From the NCBI GenBank assembly GCA_025928935.1, contig JAICNB010000005.1:1-64000 (forward strand): DNA of 64,000 bases, given 5' to 3'. The position numbers and the translations under genes are program-made. The notes below the pieces were generated by a model that worked only from the letters and a program-made list of their open reading frames with translations, was not told the DNA's origin and did no database searches. This document shows, piece after piece, positions 53,427 to 61,917 of the stretch (positions are counted from its first letter, which is position 1; every line of letters begins with the position of its first letter). The DNA comes from Acidimicrobiia bacterium. GTDB lineage: Bacteria; Actinomycetota; Acidimicrobiia; Spongiisociales; ZC4RG35.

Positions 53427-54215
53427 ATGGCGATAACACCGGCCGATATCGAGAAGAAGACCTTCTCAACAGCCCTCCGAGGCTACGACCTCGACGAAGT
53501 CGACGACTTCCTGGACGAGATGGTGGTGGCGGTGCGGGGGCTCGAGGAGGAGTTGGCTGCGGCCCGGCAGCGTGTGGCCGAGCTCGAGGGCGACCCGCAG
53601 GCCGTGGCGGCGGCGGCCGAGGCTGCCCCTCCCGTTGCCGCGGGCCCCGACGAGTCGGCGGTGGGCCGTGCCCTGGTGGCGGCCCAACAAGCCGCGGACC
53701 GGATGCTCGAAGACGCACGAGGGGAGGCGGACAAGATCGTGGCCGATGCCCGAACCGAGGCAGACACCTTCGCCGAGGAGCGTGACGCCAAGAAGGCCGA
53801 AGTCGACGCAGAGATGACACAGATGACCGAACTGGTAGCCGGGGTGCGGACAAAACTGGCCGTTCTCGCCACCACGGTCGCCGACAAATTGGACGAGATG
53901 GATGCGGCAGTGGCCGGGGCCCACCGCCAGGCACCGACGGAGCCAGAGGCAACCACCGGCGCGATCCAGCATTCGGAGTCAGGCGAGAACGAGGTCACTT
54001 ACGAGGGCGAGGGGACCGTCGAGGGGGAACCTCATGCCGACGGCGGGGGAGCCGGGGTCGATGACGTCGAACCTCTGGACGATGGGGGCGAGGACACCGG
54101 GCTGGAGTTGGCCCTGGACGAGTCGAGCGAGGCTGACGACGACGAGAACGCTGGATCAGCGGAGATAGAGGGTGTCGACGATGCCGGGAGGGACGGCGAG
54201 GGTCAGGAGATCTGA
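53427..54215 (+). CDS. divIVA: DivIVA/Wag31-type polar growth protein with long acidic tail
   Basis: A 262-residue protein. The N-terminal DivIVA membrane-binding segment is ITPADIEKKTFSTALRGYD with LDEVDDFLDEM, followed by a coiled coil (about 30-55), an Ala/Pro-rich linker, and a second coiled coil (about 75-155, from ALVAAQQAADRMLEDARGEA). The last ~85 residues are dominated by Glu, Asp and Gly, an unusually acidic tail. The family marks curved membrane at poles and septum. The 3' end overlaps the convergent ileS by 13 bp. Confidence 0.92.
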   Translation: MAITPADIEKKTFSTALRGYDLDEVDDFLDEMVVAVRGLEEELAAARQRVAELEGDPQAVAAAAEAAPPVAAGPDESAVGRALVAAQQAADRMLEDARGEADKIVADARTEADTFAEERDAKKAEVDAEMTQMTELVAGVRTKLAVLATTVADKLDEMDAAVAGAHRQAPTEPEATTGAIQHSESGENEVTYEGEGTVEGEPHADGGGAGVDDVEPLDDGGEDTGLELALDESSEADDDENAGSAEIEGVDDAGRDGEGQEI

Positions 54216-57200
54216 CCAGACCCCTCCGCCCGGCTGATACCGAGAGTCACTGCGGCACCCCCGATCGCGTAGGTCTCTTCCGCGCCATCGACGCCCTCGT
54301 CCACCGAGATGGCGAGCACCTCGGCGCCGATGTCCTCGGAGTGTCTCGCCACTGCAGCTCGGATGGTCTCATCGGGGCTCGACCAACCGAGGTGGATTCG
54401 ATCCGTCACGTCCAGGCCGGCGTCCCGTCTCATCCTCTGCACCCGGCTGATCACCTCGCGGGCGATGCCTTCGAGCACGAGGTCCTCCGAGATGCTGGTG
54501 TCGAGGGCGACGGCCAGCCTCGAGCCGGTCTCGACCACGGTCCCCTCCTGTGGGACGCGCTCGACGATGATGTCGCCCGACCCGAGCTGTTCGCCCGCGA
54601 TGGTGAGCTTGCCCCCACTGAGGACCTTCTCGAGGTCCTCCGGCGCCAGGGCCGCAATCGCAGCCGCGGCCTCGGGCATCCTGGGCCCAAGACGCCGCCC
54701 GAGGCTGCGGAAGTCGGCCCGAGCCGACAGCCGGAGCAGACCCGCTTCGTCGGCCGAGGTGACTACGTCTTTGACGTTCAGCTCGTCGGCGATCACCCCG
54801 GCATGATCTGTGACGGCCTCGGCCACCGTCGGGTCCCGGGTGAGGACGGTAAGCCGGGGTAGCGGCTGGCGCACTCTGAGTGCCTCCTTCTTCCGAAGGT
54901 TGCGCCCTATGCGCACGACTTCCCGCACGACTTCCATCGCCAGCTCCAGATCTGTGTCGATCAGCCCCGGATCAGCCTCCGGGAAGTCGCGGTGATGGAC
55001 ACTGACGACGGCGTCGGTCCGGTGACGGGCGACCAGGTCCTGATAGAGGTGCTCGGTGATGAAGGGCAGCACCGGGGCCAGGACCTCGATGAAGGTGGTG
55101 AGCACCTCGTAGAGCGTGGCGAATGCCGCGACCTTGTCCGCGTCGTCTTCGCCGGACTCCCCGCGGGTGCGCCAGAAGCGACGTCGTGATCGTCGCACGT
55201 ACCAGTTGGTGAGGTGATCGATGAACCCGAGGGTCGGGGGGACCACGTTGTACAGGTAGTAGCCCTCCATCTGTGCGTTGACCTCCGAGATCAGGCTCTG
55301 GAGAACGGAGAGGATCCAGCGGTCGAGCTCGGGGCGATCACCTGGGGAGGGAGCCGACTCGAGATCGGCGACCGTGATGCCATCCGCCTCGGCATAGGTG
55401 GTGAAGAAGCTGTAGGTGTTCCACATCGGTAGGAGAACGGTGCGCACCACCTCTGCCACACCCTCACTGCTGAAGCGAAGGGGCTCGGCCCGCAACACGG
55501 GCGAGTTGATCAGGAAGGCCCGCAGCGCATCAGCTCCCATGTGGTCGAAGATCTCAGAGGGGTCGGGATAGTTCTTCAGGCTCTTGGACATCTTGCGCCC
55601 GTCCTCGGCCAGGATCAGCCCGTTGACCACGCAGTTCTCGAATGCCGGCTTGTCGAAGAGGGCAGTGGAGAGGACGATCAGGGTGTAGAACCACCCCCGG
55701 GTCTGGTCCAACCCTTCGGCGATGAACTTGGCCGGGAACGCAGCCTCGAAGCGCTCGGCGTTCTCGAAGGGATAATGGAGCATCCCGTAGGGCATCGATC
55801 CCGACTCGAACCACCCGTCGAGCACCTCGGGGACCCGGACCATGGATCCACCGCATGACGCGCAAGGCCAACCGATCTCATCGACAACGTGTTTGTGCAG
55901 GTCGTTGGGCCGCTGGCCGGAGAGTTCCTCCAACTGGTCGAGGGAGCCCACGGCAACCGCCTCGTCACATCCGGAGCATTCCCACACCGGGATGCACGAG
56001 CCCCAGTAGCGATTGCGGCTCACCGCCCAGTCCCGGGCATTGACCAGCCAGTTCCCGAATCGACGTGTGCCCACGTACTCGGGGACCCAGTGGATGGTGT
56101 CGTTGATCTCGACCATGCGGCCCCTGAGGTCTTCAACCCTCACGAACCAGGTCGGAATCGCTTTATAGATCAATGGGGTCCCGGTCCGCTCGCAGAAGGG
56201 GTAGGAGTGCGTGATCCGGCCGGACCGCACCAGCTTGCCCGATTCGCCGAGCAGGTCGATGAGAGTCGCATCGGCGACCTTCACGTTCTGGCCGGCGACT
56301 TCCGGCACTTCCTCTGTGAAGGCTCCCTCGGCGTCCACAGGGTCGACCATGGCGTCGATCCCCGCTCCCTTCAAGGCATAGAAGTCGGCCTCGCCATATG
56401 CGGGCGCCATGTGGACCAGTCCAGTCCCCTCGTCCGTCGCCACATCGGGGGAGGAGATGATGCGGAAGGCGCCGGCGTCACGTTGGCTCGAGAAATGATC
56501 GAATGGGGGCTGATATTGGATGCCGACCAGTGCGGCGCCCTGGGCGCTGGCGACAGGAGACGGGTCGTCCCCGAAGACCGACGTGACCCTCGACGAGGCC
56601 ATCCAGTAGTGGTCATCGCCATCAGGGATCCGGACATAGGTGATCTCGTCACCCACGGCCACGGCCAGGTTGCCCGGGAGAGTCCACGGGGTGGTGGTCC
56701 AGATCAGCAGGTAGTCACCGGTCTCGACCGGTCCCGCACCGTCGAGCACCTCCAGTCTGACGGTGACCGACGGGTCCTCGACGTCGCGGTAGTCCTTGTT
56801 CGCTTCGAAGTTGGAGAGTGGTGTGGAGGCGCCCCAGGAGTAGGGGAGCACCTTGAAGTCCTTGTAGACCAGGCCCTTGTCCCACAGCTGCTTGAAGACC
56901 CACCACACGGTCTCCATGAACTCCGGATCCATCGTCTTGTAGTCATCCTCGAAGTCCACCCATCGCCCGATGCGCTCGGTGAGTGCCTCCCAGGTCTCGG
57001 TGTTGGCCTGGACCAGGCTGCGGGCCGCCTGATTGAACCTGTCCACCCCGAAATCGGCGATCGCCTTTGGGCCCGAGATGCCCAGGCGCTTCTCGACCTC
57101 CATCTCGATGGGGAGGCCATGAGTGTCCCAACCGAATCGTCGCTCGACCCGGTAGCCGCGCATCGTCCAATAACGGGGCACCATGTCCTTGATCACGCCG

Positions 57201-57421
57201 GCGAGCAGGTTCCCGTAGTGAGGGCTCCCGGTGGGGAACGGGGGACCGTCGTAGAAGATGTACTCGTTGTCGGCCGGCCGGCGGAGGATCGACTCTTCGA
57301 AGGCTTTGGTCGCTCGCCATAGCTCCAGGATCTGCCGTTCCATGGCCGGGATGTCCACCGCCGGGTCGACCCGTGTGAAGCCGCTGGCTGGGTTCGGCGT
57401 CTCTCTTCCGTTGGATGGCAT
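54203..57421 (-). CDS. ileS: Isoleucyl-tRNA synthetase
   Basis: A 1072-residue class I synthetase of the long, actinobacterial/eukaryote-like type. The HIGH motif reads HYGN (residues 68-71, in GSPHYGNLLAG), with Asn in place of the last His. KMSKS is intact in GRKMSKSLKNYPDP. A large editing domain lies between, with zinc-type CSGC and CASCGG pairs after it. ATG 57421 is chosen because similarity begins about 20 residues later; the frame continues 320 bp upstream into the opposite gene without similarity. Only 49 bp separate it from the divergent gene, so no T-box leader is present. Confidence 0.95.
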   Translation of the reverse strand: MPSNGRETPNPASGFTRVDPAVDIPAMERQILELWRATKAFEESILRRPADNEYIFYDGPPFPTGSPHYGNLLAGVIKDMVPRYWTMRGYRVERRFGWDTHGLPIEMEVEKRLGISGPKAIADFGVDRFNQAARSLVQANTETWEALTERIGRWVDFEDDYKTMDPEFMETVWWVFKQLWDKGLVYKDFKVLPYSWGASTPLSNFEANKDYRDVEDPSVTVRLEVLDGAGPVETGDYLLIWTTTPWTLPGNLAVAVGDEITYVRIPDGDDHYWMASSRVTSVFGDDPSPVASAQGAALVGIQYQPPFDHFSSQRDAGAFRIISSPDVATDEGTGLVHMAPAYGEADFYALKGAGIDAMVDPVDAEGAFTEEVPEVAGQNVKVADATLIDLLGESGKLVRSGRITHSYPFCERTGTPLIYKAIPTWFVRVEDLRGRMVEINDTIHWVPEYVGTRRFGNWLVNARDWAVSRNRYWGSCIPVWECSGCDEAVAVGSLDQLEELSGQRPNDLHKHVVDEIGWPCASCGGSMVRVPEVLDGWFESGSMPYGMLHYPFENAERFEAAFPAKFIAEGLDQTRGWFYTLIVLSTALFDKPAFENCVVNGLILAEDGRKMSKSLKNYPDPSEIFDHMGADALRAFLINSPVLRAEPLRFSSEGVAEVVRTVLLPMWNTYSFFTTYAEADGITVADLESAPSPGDRPELDRWILSVLQSLISEVNAQMEGYYLYNVVPPTLGFIDHLTNWYVRRSRRRFWRTRGESGEDDADKVAAFATLYEVLTTFIEVLAPVLPFITEHLYQDLVARHRTDAVVSVHHRDFPEADPGLIDTDLELAMEVVREVVRIGRNLRKKEALRVRQPLPRLTVLTRDPTVAEAVTDHAGVIADELNVKDVVTSADEAGLLRLSARADFRSLGRRLGPRMPEAAAAIAALAPEDLEKVLSGGKLTIAGEQLGSGDIIVERVPQEGTVVETGSRLAVALDTSISEDLVLEGIAREVISRVQRMRRDAGLDVTDRIHLGWSSPDETIRAAVARHSEDIGAEVLAISVDEGVDGAEETYAIGGAAVTLGISRAEGSGQIS

Positions 57422-57470
57422 GGGAGCCCAGAATGGTAGGGGCGCCGTCGGCGCTGGATACCGTGGGACC

Positions 57471-57755
57471 ATGAGCCAACGGGCTTTGAGCAGCCATCCC
57501 GACGGGGTGCTCCTCCGGGTCTGGGTGGTGCCTCGGGCCTCTCGAACCGAGGTCAGCGGTTTCCACGGTGGGCGGCTCAAGGTCCGGGTCATGGCCCCAC
57601 CAGAGTCGGGGCGGGCCAACGAAGAGTTGGAAAAGACCCTCGCCCGGTGTCTCGGGGCACCGGTGACCCTGGTGGCGGGAGCCACGGCGAGGGAAAAAGT
57701 GGTTCTGGCCAAAGGGATCGGGATCGAAGAGGCCTTGGCCAAACTCTCCGGATAG
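57471..57755 (+). CDS. DUF167 (YggU-like) protein
   Basis: A 94-residue small protein with the family pattern VLLRVWVVPRASRTEV, then LKVRVMAPPESGRANEEL and AGATAREKVV. The fold is known but the function is not. ATG 57471 is chosen over the longer frame. It is divergent from ileS and 45 bp before the TraR/DksA gene. Confidence 0.87.
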   Translation: MSQRALSSHPDGVLLRVWVVPRASRTEVSGFHGGRLKVRVMAPPESGRANEELEKTLARCLGAPVTLVAGATAREKVVLAKGIGIEEALAKLSG

Positions 57756-57800
57756 CGGTCGGGCGTTGGTAGGGTTGCCGCCCTTTAGCGGGGGATCGCC

Positions 57801-58172
57801 GTGGCTAGACAGCTCGCCAAGTCAACCGTCGACAAATTCCGGGCCAGGCTCGAGGAGGAACGGGCGCGCCTGCAGGCGCTGATCGACGACTACGAGCAAG
57901 AGCTCGAAGAGGCGCGCCTCTCCGAGAGCTCGTCCGATCGAAGCCCCGATCCGGGGAACGCCGAGGCCAGCTCGACCAAGCTCGAATATGCCAAGGAGCT
58001 GTCGATCGAGCAGAACACGATCGATCTGCTGGGAAAGGTGGAGCGGGCACTGGCCAAGACCAACGAGGGCACGTACGGGATATGCGAGAGCTGCGGAAAG
58101 TCGATACCACTGGCCAGGTTGGACGTCCTTCCCTACGCGACGCACTGCGTCGATTGCGCACGCAAGGCCTGA
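57801..58172 (+). CDS. TraR/DksA-family zinc-finger protein
   Basis: A 123-residue protein with a long N-terminal coiled coil (about 5-75) and a C-terminal C4 zinc finger, CESC then CVDC. DksA-like proteins enter the RNA polymerase secondary channel; actinobacterial versions next to lspA are conserved but their role is not fixed. The start is GTG 57801 after a G-rich ribosome binding region. The 3' end overlaps lspA. Confidence 0.88.
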   Translation: MARQLAKSTVDKFRARLEEERARLQALIDDYEQELEEARLSESSSDRSPDPGNAEASSTKLEYAKELSIEQNTIDLLGKVERALAKTNEGTYGICESCGKSIPLARLDVLPYATHCVDCARKA

Positions 58173-58624
58173 TCCGCCGGTACGCCCTCGGGGCCGGGCT
58201 AGCCATCCTGGTGGTCACCATCGACGCGCTCACCAAGCGTTGGGCCTCGATCGAGCTGGCCGACGGCGACATCGTGCTGATCCCGAACTTCCTGGTGCTC
58301 ACTTTCACGGAGAACCCCGGCGCCGCCTTCTCCATGTTCGAGAACGCGGGCCCCTTCCTGGGCACCACCGCACTCGTGGTCAGCGCAGTCATTCTCTGGT
58401 CTCTCCGCCGCGAGCGCCCGGTCTTGGAGACCGTCGCCTACGGGCTGATCGTTGGTGGGGCGTTGGGAAATGTCGTCGACAGGATCTTCCGCGGGCCGGG
58501 ACTCCTCGACGGCAAGGTGATCGACTGGATCGACCTCTGGTGGATCCCGACCTTCAACGTCGCGGACATGTCGATCACGATCGCGGTCGGGCTGCTACTG
58601 ATACATGCGTGGCAGACGCGCTGA
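58082..58624 (+). CDS. lspA: Lipoprotein signal peptidase II
   Basis: A membrane aspartyl protease of four spans that cleaves prolipoproteins after lipidation, such as the OpuC binding protein of this window. The catalytic Asp residues lie in GNVVDRI and FNVADMS, and TFTENPGAAFSMF is the family motif. From ATG 58082 the protein is 180 residues but overlaps the zinc-finger gene by 91 bp; a TTG at 58154 would cut the overlap to 19 bp and still keep all membrane spans. I cannot decide between them. Confidence 0.92.
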   Translation: MRELRKVDTTGQVGRPSLRDALRRLRTQGLIRRYALGAGLAILVVTIDALTKRWASIELADGDIVLIPNFLVLTFTENPGAAFSMFENAGPFLGTTALVVSAVILWSLRRERPVLETVAYGLIVGGALGNVVDRIFRGPGLLDGKVIDWIDLWWIPTFNVADMSITIAVGLLLIHAWQTR

Positions 58625-59529
58625 GACTCGAGGTGCCACAACGCCTCGATGGCGATCGCGTCGACAAGGCGCTGGCCGAGATGTTGGAGTTGAGCCGGGC
58701 CCGGGCCAGAGCCCTGATCGACCAGGGAGTCCTGATCGATGGAGCGCCGGCGCGCCCCAGCGACCGGGTGCGGGCCGGTGGGGTGCTAGTGACTCCATTG
58801 CCGACGGAATCCGGTGGGCTGGAGCCCGAGGCCATCGAGCTCCGCGTGGTCCACGAGGACCCCGACCTGATCGTGGTGGACAAGCCGGCCGGCCTCGTCG
58901 TGCATCCCGGCTCGGGACATCGCGGGTCCACCCTTGCAGCCGGCCTTCTCCATCGCTACCCCGAATTGGAGGGGGTGGGCGACCCGGGGCGATGGGGGCT
59001 GGTGCACCGTCTCGACCGTGACACGTCCGGCCTTCTCCTCGTGGGCCGCACCAGGTTCGCCTTCGACAGGCTGAGGGCCGATCTGGCGGCGCGCCGCATC
59101 AGTCGTGTCTATACCGCCTTGGTCCATGGCGGCTTCTCCACCCCGACAGGGACGATCGATGCGCCGATCGGGGCGGACCCGTCGAGACCCACTCGACGCG
59201 CAGTCGTGGCTGGAGGCAAGCCCGCCGTGACCCATTACGAGGTCCTCGAATATTTCCCCGAGAGCGGTCTCTCCTTTCTCGAGGTCGCGCTCGGCACGGG
59301 TCGAACCCATCAGATCAGGGTGCATCTCGCCGCGATCGATCATCCCGTGGTAGGGGACAAGACCTACTCGACGTTGCGGGGTCCGCCCAAGAGCACACGC
59401 CTTTTTCTTCACGCCCATCGGCTCGGACTGTCCCACCCGATCAGTGGCAACCTGGTCAGCTTCGTGTCGCCGCTTCCTCCCGACCTCGTCGCGGTCCTGG
59501 AATCTGTGCGCGAACCGGAGCACGGGTAG
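58609..59529 (+). CDS. rluD: RluD-type 23S rRNA pseudouridine synthase
   Basis: A 306-residue enzyme with an N-terminal S4 RNA-binding domain (LDGDRVDKALAEMLELSRAR and LIDQGVLIDG) and a RluA-family catalytic domain with the Asp in HRLDRDTSGLL and RTHQIRVHLA. GTG 58609 overlaps the lspA stop by 16 bp. The lspA-rluD pair is standard in Gram-positives. Confidence 0.93.
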   Translation: MADALRLEVPQRLDGDRVDKALAEMLELSRARARALIDQGVLIDGAPARPSDRVRAGGVLVTPLPTESGGLEPEAIELRVVHEDPDLIVVDKPAGLVVHPGSGHRGSTLAAGLLHRYPELEGVGDPGRWGLVHRLDRDTSGLLLVGRTRFAFDRLRADLAARRISRVYTALVHGGFSTPTGTIDAPIGADPSRPTRRAVVAGGKPAVTHYEVLEYFPESGLSFLEVALGTGRTHQIRVHLAAIDHPVVGDKTYSTLRGPPKSTRLFLHAHRLGLSHPISGNLVSFVSPLPPDLVAVLESVREPEHG

Positions 59530-59556
59530 ATCGGTGGCAGCGATAGCGTTCCGGTC

Positions 59557-60387
59557 GTGACCCAGGATCACGCCACAGCTGCCCCGGTCTGTTATCGCCA
59601 CCCCGACCGGAGCACCCTGCTCAGCTGCAGCCGGTGTGGGCGCCCCATCTGCTCGTCATGCTCGGTCGACGCCGCGGTTGGGCAGAGATGCCCCGACTGC
59701 CTGCGGGAGGAAGGCGCACAGCGGGTCGTTCCCACCGGCCCGAGACGACGTCAGTCGGCGCTGGCCGGCGCCCCGGCCACGGCGGTCTTCATCGGTCTGG
59801 CGGTGGTCTTCTTCCTGCTGCGATTCACCGATCTGCAGGACGACGTGTTTCAGATGTTCGCCCAGAGCAACGCAGCGATCGAGGATGGGGAGTGGTGGCG
59901 GATATTCACCGTCGTCCTGCTGCATGGCTCTCTCACCCACATCATCTTCAACATGTGGGCTCTCTATGTGCTGGGCCCGCAGATAGAGCGTGGGGTGGGC
60001 ACCTGGCCTTTCGTCACCCTGTTCCTCGCCGCGGCCGGTGTCGGCGGCGCCTTCGCCTACTTTCTGGGCAACCCTGGGGATGTCGCGGTCGGAGCATCGG
60101 GCGCCATCTTCGGTCTGTTCGGCATCTGGCTCAGCTGGGCTGTCCATCGGAGGAACACCGCCTACGGTCGTGCCCTGTTGGGTCAGCTCGCCTTCTTGCT
60201 GGTCATCAACGCCGGGATCGCGTTCGTCTTCCCGACGATCTCCTGGCAGGCTCACCTCGGCGGTCTGATCGCGGGTTTCGTCATCGGCGAGATCTGGTCC
60301 CGGATCCAGGGGCCCAACGCAGATGCGATGAGGGCTTGGGTCGGGCTGGCGGTGGCGGTGTTGGCCGCCCTCTCCGTTGCGGTCTGA
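59557..60387 (+). CDS. Rhomboid-family intramembrane serine protease with N-terminal zinc finger
   Basis: A 276-residue protein. The first ~50 residues hold a B-box-like zinc finger (CYRHP, CSRCGRPICSSC, CPDC). The rhomboid domain of about six spans follows, with HIIFNMWALYVLG, catalytic Ser in GASGAIFG and His in WQAHLGG. It cuts membrane proteins within the bilayer; substrates are unknown. Rhomboids with such a zinc finger are common in actinobacteria. The start is GTG 59557. Confidence 0.88.
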   Translation: MTQDHATAAPVCYRHPDRSTLLSCSRCGRPICSSCSVDAAVGQRCPDCLREEGAQRVVPTGPRRRQSALAGAPATAVFIGLAVVFFLLRFTDLQDDVFQMFAQSNAAIEDGEWWRIFTVVLLHGSLTHIIFNMWALYVLGPQIERGVGTWPFVTLFLAAAGVGGAFAYFLGNPGDVAVGASGAIFGLFGIWLSWAVHRRNTAYGRALLGQLAFLLVINAGIAFVFPTISWQAHLGGLIAGFVIGEIWSRIQGPNADAMRAWVGLAVAVLAALSVAV

Positions 60388-60451
60388 CGGTTCCTGAGCT
60401 CAGAGAGGGCGTCGCCGTGGATCGGGTCCTGTCGTGCCATCCTTGAGCCGA

Positions 60452-61900
60452 ATGACGGTCCCCAGGTCCATCCTCTCCCGGGAGCTCCTCCCCGCTTCGA
60501 TCGCCATATACACCACGATCGCCATCGTCGCCTTCGAGGGCCTGGCCGTGACCGCGGCGTTGCCCGATCTCACCGCCGAGCTCGGGGATGTCGAGCTCCT
60601 GCCATGGGTGATCACGGGCTTCTTGCTCGCCTCAGGGGTGGCCACCGCCATCGCCGGATCGTTCATCGACTCCCTGGGGACCTCCACCGTCTTTCGGTGG
60701 GCCACCATCGGGTTCGCCGCCGCGTCCCTTGCTGCTGCTGCCTCCGATTCCATGCCGTTGCTCGTCGCCACCCGGGTGTTGCAGGGGGCGACGGGCGGAG
60801 CCCTCATCTCGGTAGGCGTCGGGGCGGTGGCCCTGGTCTACCCCAGCCAGTTGATGGGACGCGCCTTCGCCGCCAACTCCAATGTGTGGGGGGTGATGGG
60901 CTTCGCCGGCCCTGCCCTCGCCGCCGCCCTGCTCCAGGTCGGATCGTGGCGTTGGATCTTCCTCGTCATGGTCCCGATCGCGGCGGCCGCCCTCATCGCC
61001 GGCTGGCGCACGTTGCCCGGTCCGGTCGAGCCCGCCCCCCTTCGTGTCGATTGGATCGCGGTGGCCTTGCTCGTGATGACCGTCGGCTCCCTGCTCGCCA
61101 CGGTCTCCTTCCTCTCGTCGGCGGCGCTGCTGCCCGCCATCGTCATGATCGTGAGTGGCTGGTTGCTGTGGCAGCGGATGACCCGCGACCGTTCCAGCCT
61201 GCTCGACCGTCGGTTCATCGGCGACTATCCCTATCGGCAGCTGGCCGCGGTGGCGGCCTTGACCCTGGTGGCGATCATGGGGCTCGCCACCTATCTCCCG
61301 GTGTACGTGAGAGGTGCACGTGGGGCATCGGTCGCCGCCGCAGCCTGGTCGGTGCTCTGGCTGACGATCGGCTGGACCGTCGCCGCCAACATCGCGGGGA
61401 GGGTCACAGATCGGGTCGAGGAGCGGTCGGTGATGAGGGTGGGCGTGCTCGTGGGGATCCCGGCGATCGCTGCCGCGTGGGCGGCAGTCGCCTTCGCCGC
61501 CCCGCTCCCGGTGATCTATGCCACCTATTTCGCCATGGGCACCGCCGTTGGGGCGGTGACCAACTCCGCACTGCAAATGGTCCGGCTCGCCGTCGCTCCG
61601 AGCCTTGCCGGTCGTGCGACGTCTGCTCATGCCTTCAGCCGCACGGTGGGGATGTCGGTCGGCGCCGGTCTGGCCGGTGGGGTCATCCTGGCCACGGTGG
61701 CCAGGACGGTCGGCGATGTCTCCACTGTCAGGGATGCCCTGGCAGGCGACACGTCGGATCTGGCAGGTGCCGCCGTCGATGCCCTGGCCAATGGCGTCTC
61801 CATCGCCCATGCCGTGAGCCTCGGGATCATGATCGTGACCCTGGTCCCACTCCACCGGTTGATGACCGGGCCACCCTTGATCGGGGAGCAGGGTATTTGA
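60452..61900 (+). CDS. Major facilitator superfamily transporter (drug-efflux-like)
   Basis: A 482-residue protein with 12-14 membrane spans. The N-terminal half has the DHA2-type features: ALPDLTAELG, WVITGFLLASG and motif C-like GVMGFAGPALAAAL. The usual motif A (GxLaDrxGrkr) is weak here (GSFIDSLGTSTVFRW). Substrate cannot be predicted. ATG 60452 is preferred over an in-frame GTG at 60434; neither has a good ribosome binding site. Confidence 0.82.
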   Translation: MTVPRSILSRELLPASIAIYTTIAIVAFEGLAVTAALPDLTAELGDVELLPWVITGFLLASGVATAIAGSFIDSLGTSTVFRWATIGFAAASLAAAASDSMPLLVATRVLQGATGGALISVGVGAVALVYPSQLMGRAFAANSNVWGVMGFAGPALAAALLQVGSWRWIFLVMVPIAAAALIAGWRTLPGPVEPAPLRVDWIAVALLVMTVGSLLATVSFLSSAALLPAIVMIVSGWLLWQRMTRDRSSLLDRRFIGDYPYRQLAAVAALTLVAIMGLATYLPVYVRGARGASVAAAAWSVLWLTIGWTVAANIAGRVTDRVEERSVMRVGVLVGIPAIAAAWAAVAFAAPLPVIYATYFAMGTAVGAVTNSALQMVRLAVAPSLAGRATSAHAFSRTVGMSVGAGLAGGVILATVARTVGDVSTVRDALAGDTSDLAGAAVDALANGVSIAHAVSLGIMIVTLVPLHRLMTGPPLIGEQGI

Positions 61901-61917
61901 CCCACCTGCTACCTTGA

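Noticed and set aside
57422-57470. T-box leader for ileS
   Set aside because: Actinobacterial ileS genes can carry a T-box, but only 49 bp separate ileS from the divergent gene, too short for one, and no T-box sequence is seen.
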